Made by a program: the position numbers and the translations under genes
Notes under the pieces: generated by a model
Seen by the model: only the letters and a program-made list of their open reading frames with translations
Database searches by the model: none
What the model was told of the DNA's origin: nothing
Assembly (NCBI RefSeq): GCF_025370935.1
Contig: NC_133472.1
Location: forward strand, 41,932,849-41,996,848
Length of the DNA stretch: 64,000 nucleotides
From: Choristoneura fumiferana
Taxonomy: Eukaryota; Arthropoda; Insecta; Lepidoptera; Tortricidae
Reading direction: 5' to 3'
Shown here: positions 43,401 to 55,400 of the stretch, piece after piece
Numbering within the stretch: the stretch's first letter is position 1
How the letters are laid out: every line of letters starts with the position of its first letter

Positions 43401-46400
43401 TGAGAAGAGGGGCTTTCGAAATTAGAGTGTATTGACTAATAGTGCGTTTTGGGACTAGTGCATTCGCCACCGGAAAGTTCAAATTGGATAGATGAATATT
43501 ATTTAACCTCTTCACCGCCACTAAACAAACGAAGTGACGTGCACTGTACGCCACAGAAAAACCAGCGACAAATCAACTCGATTTTTTATTCCTAGCAGAA
43601 GGATTAATTTCGAGTTGAATGTCGGTCATGTATAGATGACCGTGGCTCGCGAGGCATTCCATTGGCTGTCACGACTGGATGACTGGCGGTGAAGAGGGTA
43701 ATGGTGATTTTCCACCGGCGAGGTGAGACGAGACGAGAACTGAAATTCGTAGGCATTCTCGCGCGCCTGCCGCGAGCTGCCGCCGACCGCCGCGGGAGCC
43801 GCCATACAAAGTACGATTCTCGTCTCACCTCGTCTCGTATCGTATCGCCTCGCCGGTGGAAAATCGGCTTGAAACGTTTAATTGTCATTAAGGGGATCCC
43901 ATGCCCCAATCACCATCGATCTGAATTCCTTTGTTTTCTAATGTTTTTGTAGCTTATTATATAAACAACAACTGCTTTAAGCAATACAGTATCCCAAATT
44001 TACTTCAAAGTTCATTGTCTTTGAGATATTTGGCATCAAAGTTGAACAATTTTAGGCCAAAAAACTGGTTTTATGGCCATAACTTTTGTGTTAATTAGTT
44101 TCATATGAAAACCCTCGACCAGTTTTTAGAGACGTCAAAGACGAACCCAAATATGTAGATTTCGTATATGTTAGATCATTCACGTCAATAGAGATACGAA
44201 ATAAGTGTTTTTTTTTTCAGACAATGTTGAAAAAAACATACAAAATTATTTATTCATTTTTTTTTTCAAAATCCGGTAGACAAAAATGGAGATAAAAGAT
44301 TGGAGATCCGATAGCCGTTTGCATTATAATTTTATCTGTAGTGCAAAAGTAGGAAATACGATTAAAAACTTGTCAAAAATCGATGAAAACCTCGGGTAGC
44401 CCCTTAATCTGTATCAGTGCGTCAGTCTTGAGAACGTAACACTAAAATTCTTTCATCATTCTGGATTGAACTGACACCAAAAAGAGCATGAAATTGATAT
44501 CATACAATGTTCATTCATTACTGCTAAGTGCACACCACGCTTTGCCTTTGCGATTTGCTCCCGCCTGTAAACTTTGCGCAGCGAATTTTCTACTCTTCTA
44601 GAATGTTCTTTACTATACACGCACTTCATCAAACCATCACTATCACCAATCAGGCCATATAGCACGGAGAAAGTTCTCGAATCGGATGTCCTGGTTAAAG
44701 CCGCGGGTTCATGGTGGATGCAGGCTGCTGCCAACCGAAGCAACTGGGGGTTTTAGGTGGAGGTCTATGTCCAACAGTGGACGTCCTACGGCTGAGATGA
44801 TGATGATGATGATGAACTTCAAAATGGTTGGGTTAGTTCGTCTGAGCACTTGTAAATGGAGCCCGAAGTAGTTTGACACAGAAACCCAAATATAAAAAAA
44901 ACTCCTCTTAGGTATGCTAAGTAATATTAAAAAAACCGCTCATGCAAGTTTTTAGGTTATATAATAGCATTGCGAATGTATCATTATTTCATTATTATCA
45001 CGAGCTTATACGCTCATATTAAAAGATATTGTAACGGATAACTCACGTCTTAAACCGAGTTTAGCTCGACATGTTTCGGGCTATTTCGTAGCCCTTCCTC
45101 AGGAGCACGCGACTCGGCGGCTGCCGCAACACGCACACTACGCGCCACAGCTCTGCTCGCGCGACTGTCCGACGAAACTAACACCGGCGCACAACTACCC
45201 GCATTTTTAGTATCGTCATTTTTACTATCAACTAGCTGTTGCCCGCGGCTTCGCCCCCGTTGATTTTTTCTTTATTTCCTTCCATAAAAACCTTCTCCTG
45301 ACAATAACGAACACAACAAAAAAAGAATTGACAAGACACAAACAAGAAAAGAATTAGCGAAATCGGTCCAGCCGTTCCCGAGTTTTGCACTTAGCAAATT
45401 TTACGATTCATTTTTATTTATAGAGAAGAAGATGTCTAATGTATGAAGCACACAACACTAACAACATCGCTCCGTAAAGGCACGTTCACACCAACCATAC
45501 AACAATATCTTTTAATATGAGTGAGTCTCACGGTAGTTTCAAGCTTATACACTGTGTATTTTTATACAAACACAAATAGTAACCAGACGTTGGTTTTATT
45601 GTTCTGAAGTGATAACGCGACAAAATTTATTTTATGTTTAGCACAAAAATACTTTGATCTATTCAATTAATAAATTAATCGATTCACTGAACAGGTTCTA
45701 GGTTTTCACATCACTAAATGTTTGTGGTCGGGTTAATGGCGTCTTTGTTTACACTTTTCATAAATTGGGTTGAAATACAATATAATGTAATTAGTTTCGG
45801 AATTTTTTTCGAGCATTAATATGTCGTGTATGTGTACAATGATTTGACACGATCGAGAAGAGGATCTGACCCTATACCACGAAGTATAAAACTCGAACTT
45901 CGTATGTTGCCGTCCCGCTGACGCTTATGTCATTTAAAACGCGAGTGAAAGGGACGGTGCGATCCGAACTTCGATTTGCGAGTTTCGTAGTAGCCCCTCT
46001 GTGATAGCTGCCAGTGCTGCCACGTTAGCAAATGCGATGTTTCGAATAAAGACTAGTGATCATGTTGTTCGCCGTCGCATTCTCGCTTTGTCTTTCTATC
46101 CTCGTCTTACACCGTGTGACAGAAAGAAGTGGTGAAAAAATTAAATACTCAATACTTTATTTGCTATTCCACAATGTATGTTTACAAGATGTTACTAAAG
46201 GATATGCGATTGAGGCCCTGTTGGGAACAGCAATATTTATACAAGAGCTTAAACAATTTATATTACTTTCTGTCTCTTTTTAACCGACTTCAAAAAAGGC
46301 GGAGGGGAGGTTCTACGTTCCACTGAGATTTTTTTTTATCTATCAGCATCATCATAATCTATAATCTAGGTATTCATTTATTTAGTAACATTTTTATATC

Positions 46401-49400
46401 ATATAAATTCTTTAAGCTTACTCTTGATACCAAGTACAGTTGAGTTCTTAAACTTCCGAGTAAACATTTGATCAAAAATATGTGAGTGAACACGACTTTG
46501 TTAACGGCGTAGAGGCGTGTTCAGATATTATTGATCAAATTTTAGCTCAAAACTTTACGAACTCGACTGTCTAGTACAGTATTAGACAATAGCGTTTCTG
46601 GTTACGATTTGGAACTGACTGTCGTCACGAAACCCCTCATCACCAGGTCCTGAACTCTGACGCCGAAGACGAGTCCGAGATATACGCGGCAAAACTTCTG
46701 GAAGTAATGGTGCTCCAGTGCAACGGAAAGATCGACAACTGCCTGCCCTGGTTCGTCGAGCTGGTGCTGAACAGGCTGACTAGGAAGGTCAATACTTCGG
46801 AGCTGAGGACCATGTTGCTGCAGGTAGGTTGGTCCACTTGGCACAGCCATCAGCACCAATGTCTGCCACAAAAACGTGCATGAATATCTGATAAGACTAT
46901 TTCTAGAGCCGCTAGGACGTGTCGGATATTTTGGCGCGCTCCACTGTGGCAGATATTAATGCAGGTGACTGTATGTTTCAAACAGTGTGACTACTTTTTT
47001 TTTTTATATAATTTAACGTAGTTTGTTCTTCCCCTCACACGGGCAGGGTAACTCTTTCGTACAATTATATTATTCTCCTGAGTGCTAATTTTAAAAAGCT
47101 GTAGTACTTAAGACTTAGACGTGGGTTCTTTTGGATATTATTTCCTAATTCGTAAAATTCATTATTCAATGAACAATTTGTGATTTATAGAGTACTTGCG
47201 TCTGTTATTCATAGTGCCAATTTGTTCTTTACAAAGTACGCGAAGAACCACGAGTCAAACGTTACGTGAAAGTGATATTTATGACAAATGAAATTATGGG
47301 AAGCTAAGTTTTCTCGTACTACTTATATCTTTTTTGATCATCATAATCATCATCCCAGCCTATTTACGTCCCACTGCTGGGCACAGGCCTCCTCTCAGGA
47401 TGAGAGGGCTTGGGCCGTAGCTCGTAGTAAATTTCAAATGTAATTTTGCACATAAATTTCGAAAAACTCAGAGGTGCGAGCTGGGGTTTGAATCCACGGA
47501 CCTCTGCTTGAGAGGCGATAGGTTTGGACCTAGTGGCCACTAGGCCACCACGGCTATATATATCTTTTTTACTCCGTCCTAAATGCTGAAACGTGTGCAG
47601 GTCCTGATCGCTATACTGTACTGCAATCCCGTCCTGCTCTTCACGATACTGGACAAGTTGCAAGAGTCTGTGCCGAACGCGTCCATAACCCAGCATTTTA
47701 TCAAGCAGTGGATACACGACACCGACTGCTTTATGGGGTGAGTCCGGTTTCAATATCGTAATGCCTTTGAACCCTTTTCCAGGCCTAGAGATGCTACTTC
47801 GTAATGAATCGTAATTTTATGCTGTTAACCTATGAGGGATTAACTTAAAAGCGCATATTTTTAACGGCTTCAACTGATTTTGTATCGTATCGTAAATTTA
47901 GGAAGGTCGAATATTTGAGCACATTTACGTGGTCGCTTCGACCAGTGTGTGTTGCCAGTGATGACTTATGGCGCTGAGACGTGGTCCTTGACTGTTGGCC
48001 TCTTGTAGAGGCTCAGAGTCACAACAAGCTATGGAGAGAGCTATGCTTGGAGTTTCTTTGCGCGATAGAAAACGGAATACGGAAATTCGTCGAAGAACTA
48101 AAGTCACTGACATAGCTGGACAAATTGAAGTGGCAATGGGCAGGCCACATCGCTCGAAGAACAGATAACCGTTGGGGGAGAAAAGTCCTCGAGTGGCGAC
48201 CACGAACCGGAAGACGAAGCGTTGGCAGGCCTCCCAACCAGGTGGACTGACGACATCGTGAGAGTGGCGGGAAACCGGTGGATGCAAGTGGCGAGTTGTC
48301 GTTCATTGTGGCGTTCTAAGGGGGAGGCCTTTGTCCAGCAGTGGACGTCTGCGGGCTGATGATGACGTGGTCGCTATATGCACTATGCCTGGAAAAGGGT
48401 TGACGGTTCCGTAACCAAAATGGTAAAAACGGAACCCTAAAGCTGCGTTTTTAAAAGAGATGTGCGAGGGATGTGTTTTTCATGAACTAGAAACGCTTTA
48501 TTTACCTAGACTCGCTCCGCTAACCTATATCACAAAATACAGATAGTTCACAGAAGTCAATCTCCTGTATGTACACCGCTAAGCTATATCACAAAATACA
48601 GATAGTTCACAGAAGTCAATCTCCTGTATGTACTCCGCTAAGCTATATCACAAAATACAGATAGTTCACAGAAGTCAATCTCCTGTATGTACTCCGCTAA
48701 GCTATATCACAAAACACAGATAGTTCACAGAAGTCAATCTCCTGTATGTACTCCGCTAAGCTATATCACAAAATACAGATAGTTCAGAAGTCAATCTCCT
48801 GTATGTTCAGAAGTCAATCTCCCAAATAAAACCCTCGACCTTAATGTGCTTGTCATGAAACCCGTGGTCGGTAAATGAGTCATTGCACGTACAAATTTTC
48901 TTGTCATGAAGCCCAAGGTCGGTAAATGAGTCAATGCCCGTACTGATACTGCAGCGCGCGCTCTTGCAGGAGCGCGGCGTGCGCACGTCGGGCACATGCT
49001 GCGGAGGGGGAGAGCGGCGGGGAGCTGGCGCTGCCAAGAGTGCAGTCAGCGGTATCGGCAATTTTTGAAAAAATATTAGTTTTTCTTTTACAAATATACA
49101 ATTTTACTCGCAAATGTGATGAAAAACATTGTATGTCGCACGGGCGGTACTCGAATTACTTCGGGCGGTCTTCGACTTCGGGCTTCTAATATACTCTCGT
49201 TCGTAATTCCTTATTTACCGCCCTTAAGACACAATGTACTATTATTGGTTTATGAAAAACACATTCCTCGCAACACATCCTCTCACATCTCTGGTGGCAA
49301 CGCAGCTTTAAGGTCCGCTTCTCCCGCAGCCTCCACGACAGGAAACTCTGCGTGCTCGGCATATGCACTCTACTGGAGATGGGTCCGGCGCGGCCGAGCC

Positions 49401-52400
49401 TGGACGCGGTGCTGCCTAACATCCTGCCCTCCTGCCTGGTGCTGTTTGAGGGGCTGCGGCGCGCGTACGAGGCTCGCGCCGAGGCTGACGAGGACACCTC
49501 CTCTGAGGAGGAGGACGATGATGAGGATGAAGGTACGGGGGTGATAAGGCTACGTGACATAGAAACCGAATCGCGTTAAAAAAAAAAACATTTATTCAGT
49601 AAATAGGCCGCAATGGGCACTTTGACATGCCATTTTTTAAACTACCAGCGCTTTCGGGAAGACCATCATTGCCGAGAAGAATACGCCGCAAGACTTAAAC
49701 GTATGGTGGAATATTTGTACTACTGATGTCCTATTAACATTCCATGCATCCCACTATTTAATATTATAAATGCGAAAGTTTGTTAGTCTGTTTGTTAGTT
49801 ACCTCATCACTTCTAAACCGCTGAACCGATTTGGATGAAATTTGGTATACAGATAGTTCGAGTCCCGGGAAAGGACGTAGGGAGTTTGTATTGCGGAAAA
49901 TTGCATAATTTCCGCGGGGTAGCGATAAACGAATTCGGAAAACGGGAGTCGCGGGCAACAATAGTGGGATAAACAAGTACGTAATATTTCTTACAACACG
50001 ATTATTAATTATTAAACACAACCTGTATTTAGTAATTTTGTGATGTACACATATGAAGGGTCCACGGAAAATGCCTAGTCAGTAGTCATTTTTTTTTTAA
50101 TTGGGATTTTAATCTTAAAATGTAGAGCTCACAAAGTACTATGACTTACCATTGAATTAAATTCCACCTACCCACCGTGTCTCTGTCAACCTCGACACTG
50201 GCAGAATCAACAAAAAATTGATGGAGCCACTTTTCCTGAATTTGAATTGAATTGAATCTGAAAACAATATAAAATCTATTTTTTTATCTTTTAAATAAAT
50301 GGTAACCATAGTAATTGTTCGGGATGACCAACTTTCAAACCGCTATAACTCAAAAAGTTGCTTAGGTGACTAGACACGTTCTTTCCGTGGACCCTTCATA
50401 TACGTATTTGGTTTTGCTTCGCGCGTGTTATTGTCATCTCTTTTTTTCTCACGCAGAAGTTCTATCGAGCGACGAAGACGATGTCGAAGACATGAACAAC
50501 GAATACCTTTCGAACCTCGCGCGGATGGCTGTCAAGAACAGCGCGGCGCAAGGCGTCAACATGACAGCTAAGATTGAGGATTACGAAGAAAGCGACGATG
50601 ATGTGAGTAAATTAATATCACATGATACTTGACACTGTAACGTAATATGTGCATTTCTTACTTTATTTACATAACCTAATCTAAACAGTGATCACAGTAC
50701 TTAAATTAAAACACAATACTTTTACACAGCCTAAAACAACACTAATCACTACGTTCTACAACTGTCTATTCACTCACTCACTCACTCACATTCATTCAGG
50801 AACGAATGAAGTCTGAACTGCTCTGTAATACTTGCATACCTACATACATCTACATCAAATAAATAAATGTCTTGGGGAAAATTGACCTAGTCGCCTAGTA
50901 GGTATAAAAAGAGTTGTGGATAACGCTCATCTTTGAGTCTTAAAGACTCGACCCCTTACGACTCCAGAGTCTTAAAGACTCGACTATATTTGACAATTAA
51001 ATTGGCTTATTTTATGCTTATGGATGTAATAAACCGTCTTTGTGGGCTTTGAGTCGTTAAGCCTCGAGAGTCTTTAGGGTTCGAGTCTTTAAGCTTCGAA
51101 CTGAGCGTTTTTCACAACACTAAGGGGCTGTTTCAGCATCCATTGATTAGTGTTAACTGGCGGTTAGGTTAGGTTAGTAATGTTGGCCGTATTTTTTTTT
51201 TAATGAGGCACATATTAAGTTATCCTTATTAGGGCTGTTTCACCATCCATTGATTAGTGTTAACTGGCGGTTAGGTGTGATGCCGTCTCTATTTGTTTTG
51301 TTCGAATAGACGGAGACGGCAACACATTTAACCGTCGGTTAACACTAATCTATGGATGGTGAAACAGCCCCTTAATGTGTCAGTTGCTGGCTAGTTTAAG
51401 CTAAAATTAATTCTGGTCACTAACTCTTATAAATAGAATTCATTTTTAGTGTAATGTGGCCAGTTCAATAACTTTCAATAAAGGTGGGCAGTAATGGACG
51501 ATCTACCCTATTTTAGGCACGAGTGGAATACATCAGCAAAATTAACCCCTAAAATGATTATAACGATGATGATGTTGATTATTATGATAACGTTGGTTAT
51601 CGTGATGAGATGATGTTGATGATGATGATGATGATGATACAGCGATGGGGAAGTACTCTAATGTCCGGTGTGACCTTACCTTAACGGGATGCCTTGTTGC
51701 CTTAAGGAGGAAGATGATTGGGAGCCCGATGAGACCGCCATCGAGTGCTACACGACCCCGCTCGATGACAGGGATTGTCCCGTCGACGAGTACATCAAAT
51801 TCAAGGTCGCCCTATCAGGTATGTGCTGTTGAGACTAGAAGTCTTAATTTTGATTGTGCCGAGTCCTAGCGACATAGTGTAACTGCAACAGTCTGCATCG
51901 CGTCGAAGTTTCTCAACTCGGACGCGTGATTACATAATTTATTGAATCATGCGTTATGTTTAAGATCTGGTAGCATGGTGTGCGGTTGTGTTGCTCTGAA
52001 GATGAGCTCTGGTTGAGTTCGAAACGCGTCAGTGTAGTGTCGCGGTGGTGATAGATGGGTTTGTGTGTGTTCTTACAGTGTGGAGGTGGAGGAACTGCAT
52101 AAACACGCATATCTTGCATAAGCTTAGCTATCATAAAGTCGCGGGTGAGCAAAGAAATTATTTTAGTTCATCGCGTAATCACAATATCCGACGCTCTTCC
52201 TTCGGTCGTTGATCCATATAACATCTGCCTGGAGAGAGATCTCTATTGTATGTCGCCTGATCGTGGGGTGAGGTAGGCACGAAGTTGTGTGTGTAGCAAC
52301 CGTTATTGTTTCGACAAAACCACAGGCAAAGGTTAGTTGATAAATCAAACTAAGCAACGATTCTCAAACGGTTGTACTCTATGTGTAACCTTGCAGTACA

Positions 52401-55400
52401 CCATAGGGTAGCTATTTTTAACCCCCGACGCAAAAAGAGGGGTGTTATAACCTAGTGCCGGTGCCGCCCAAATGTGCAATAGAATGTACCATCAGCCAAA
52501 TAAGTGGTCTATCAATTTTTAAACAAGTTCCTATCAAATGTATATGTCGCTAAAGTCGAACTTTCAAGTTGACAGACACGTCTATTGGCATTATTGATTT
52601 ATTTATTTAATCGTATGGCGTAAAACATTAAACAATTACCCCCTTATTCATAAACGACAATCAAAGCTATTTTAGTTAAAATGCCGCTAAAATTCGTTTG
52701 TCCTTATCTGTCACTTCGACATTTGTATTTGTTAGAAAGGGACAAAGCATTTGTTAGTTAACATAGGCTTGTTAAGTTTTATGAATAAGGGGGTTACATT
52801 ATAAATCCACATTCAGGGTCCCAAGCCACGACATTGTGTCAGGTGTCAGATTGTACATATCTCCAGGGGAGCCCGAGTATGAGTGTAGAGGGCAGCACTA
52901 TTGATTTATGGACATGCTAACGATTATCAACTTTAGAGCGGTAGACCACATATATGGCTGATGGTACATGACCTTTGATAATGTGGCAAAGTAAAATTTG
53001 TTTTGTTTCTCTATTGTTCTACACCACGGCAGTTTAAGACTACGAATGCACTATGCAGTTAGCCGAACGGTTTCAGCGTGCTGTCTCTCTTCAAAGTATC
53101 GCTTGAGAAAGAGTCTGTTCGTTGAATCCGTACAGTCAGCATAGTGCGTGTGTAAATGGCCTAACTTAAATTTGTTCCCGAAACAATCAGATTCAAAATG
53201 CTTCGACAAATTATGTTATTTTTTTTTTAGATAACCTATATTGTGTCCCGCTGCTGGGCAAAGGCCTCTCCTTTCTCTTTCCACTCGTCTCTGGCTTCGG
53301 CAAAATGTTGCCAGTCCGGCTGGAATCGCTCCAAATCGTCCCGCCACCTTCTTTTAGGCCTACCTCTGCTCCGGTGCCCGTCGCTTGGAACCCAATCAGT
53401 GGTGATTTTGGCCCAACGATCCGGATGCATCCGGCAGACATGTCCTGCCCATTCCCACTTGAATTTGGCGGTTTTTGTCCCCACATCAACAATTCGGGTT
53501 TTTGAGTGCAGTTCAGTGTTCCTTATTCTATCGGCTCTTCGAACACCTAAGATTATAAGGTTATTATGTTATAAGTTTCGGTTACAAAAAAAAACATAAG
53601 CTTTTTTTGCTGACTGTATTTACTGTTAACTGTACTTGCATTGTCATCTAAACTACGTTTCCGTACCAAGTTTCAAGTTTGAGGATTTCCGTCAAACCGA
53701 CAAACATTGGGACAGGTGAAACGAAATAAAAGCTTGTAAATAAAATATTATTATGTATTATGATGGGTCGCATGAGGTCAATAGGGATGATGACTGGGTT
53801 AAAAATATATCATTTTATTTAGTCCGAAAGTTAGATTATGAAAAACACACGTATTTTTTGGTTTATCAAATTATTAAAAATCGACAAAGGTATATATCAT
53901 CAAACTTCCGGAGTGGGGGCTTGTGACGTCACTATTAGATAAAAATCCTACCGTATAGTGACTTCACTCGAAACTTCTAAGCAGAATTAGATACCCTCAT
54001 AATTTTTTGTTTGTCAAACAAAAGAAAAAATACGTGCACAATATTTTTTAATTATCTAACTGACGGACTGAACAGTTTTCTTTTTTGTCGTCTAGCCTAT
54101 TGTTATTATGGCCAGTACTTTTGTGTAGGCCCTTCAGAAGCTTGACTGGACCGCCAAAGCTCCGTAAAGCACACTTTTGCTTTGCTTTTGCAGGTGGTAG
54201 GACCTTGTGCAAGATCCGCCCGGATTGCTACCACCATCTTGCTCGCTAATCCTGCCGTGAAACAGCAGTGTTTGCACTGTTGTGTTTCAGCGTGGAGAGT
54301 AAGACAGCCGCTGAAATTACTGGCACTTGAGGTATCCTATCTTAGGCCTCTAGGTTGGCAACGCATCTGCAATCCCCCTGGTGTTGCAGGTGTCTATGGG
54401 CGGTGGTGATCTCTTATCATCAGGAGACCCACTTGTTCGTTTGCCATCCAGTTGAATAAAAAAAAAACCACTGGAAACGGCTGAAACCTTTCTTTCCGCA
54501 GGGGTGTCGACCACCGAGCCGGCGTTCTACCACGCCCTGACCAGTGTCCTCGATGAGGAACAACAGAAGCAGTTGAACGCCGTATTCGTACTCGCGGATC
54601 AGAGGAAGGCGCAGCAAGTTAGCAAACGGATCGAGCAGAGCGGCGGTTAGTACTTAAAGCCCAATTAATTGAACGATAGTTCTACACTTCGTTTTTTTTT
54701 TTAGCATTAGAAAGAAGGTAAGCGATCTTGATGTGTCTTTTTATTGAAAAACACTTTTGATATATAATTAACAGCAAATATGTAACAATTAGCAGAGCAA
54801 GGACATATTATAATTTACATGCTTTTGGTATAATTAGTAATAGTTACTGCTTTTATACTAACGTTTTTTTTTCAATAAAAAGACTTGTCAAGATTGTTTA
54901 CTAAGCTTACTTTGGGACTAGGTCAATTGGTGTGAATTGTCCCGTGAAAAAAAAATATATGAGTCAAAGTACCACATAGATCTTTTTACTGTCTTTTTGT
55001 ACAAAAGTTTATTTCCCGGAAATTCATGTATATGGGCATATGTACAATAACTTTTAATGAAGAAAATATTTTATTAAAATTTATTCTTTGTGATTGAAGG
55101 ACAGAGTATTATTAACTAGTGTGCCAAATTTTAGAAGTCTCGGATACACCATCTCTGAGTTACGACAGTTTTTGACTTTGAAAGCCCGTCCTGTAAAGTA
55201 ACGATTTTACACTTAAGCCCTTATACTTAGGACCCATCGATGTATGGATACGCTACAGTCGCGCAACAAAAACGCCTATATGTGGAAACGCTCTAAGACG
55301 TAGATAGCAGTCGCATCGAGAGATTGATAATCGATATAGAGTGGTTAACACTTAAGTAAAGATTTTTATTTGATTTTGGTTTATACTACGTTCTCTATAT

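Noticed and set aside
43689..43952. Arg-rich open frames around 43.7-43.9 kb on both strands
   Set aside because: Explained by a palindromic MITE; both strands read similarly.
48518..48826. CRISPR-like regular spacing
   Set aside because: The full 59-bp unit repeats without unique spacers; eukaryotic minisatellite.
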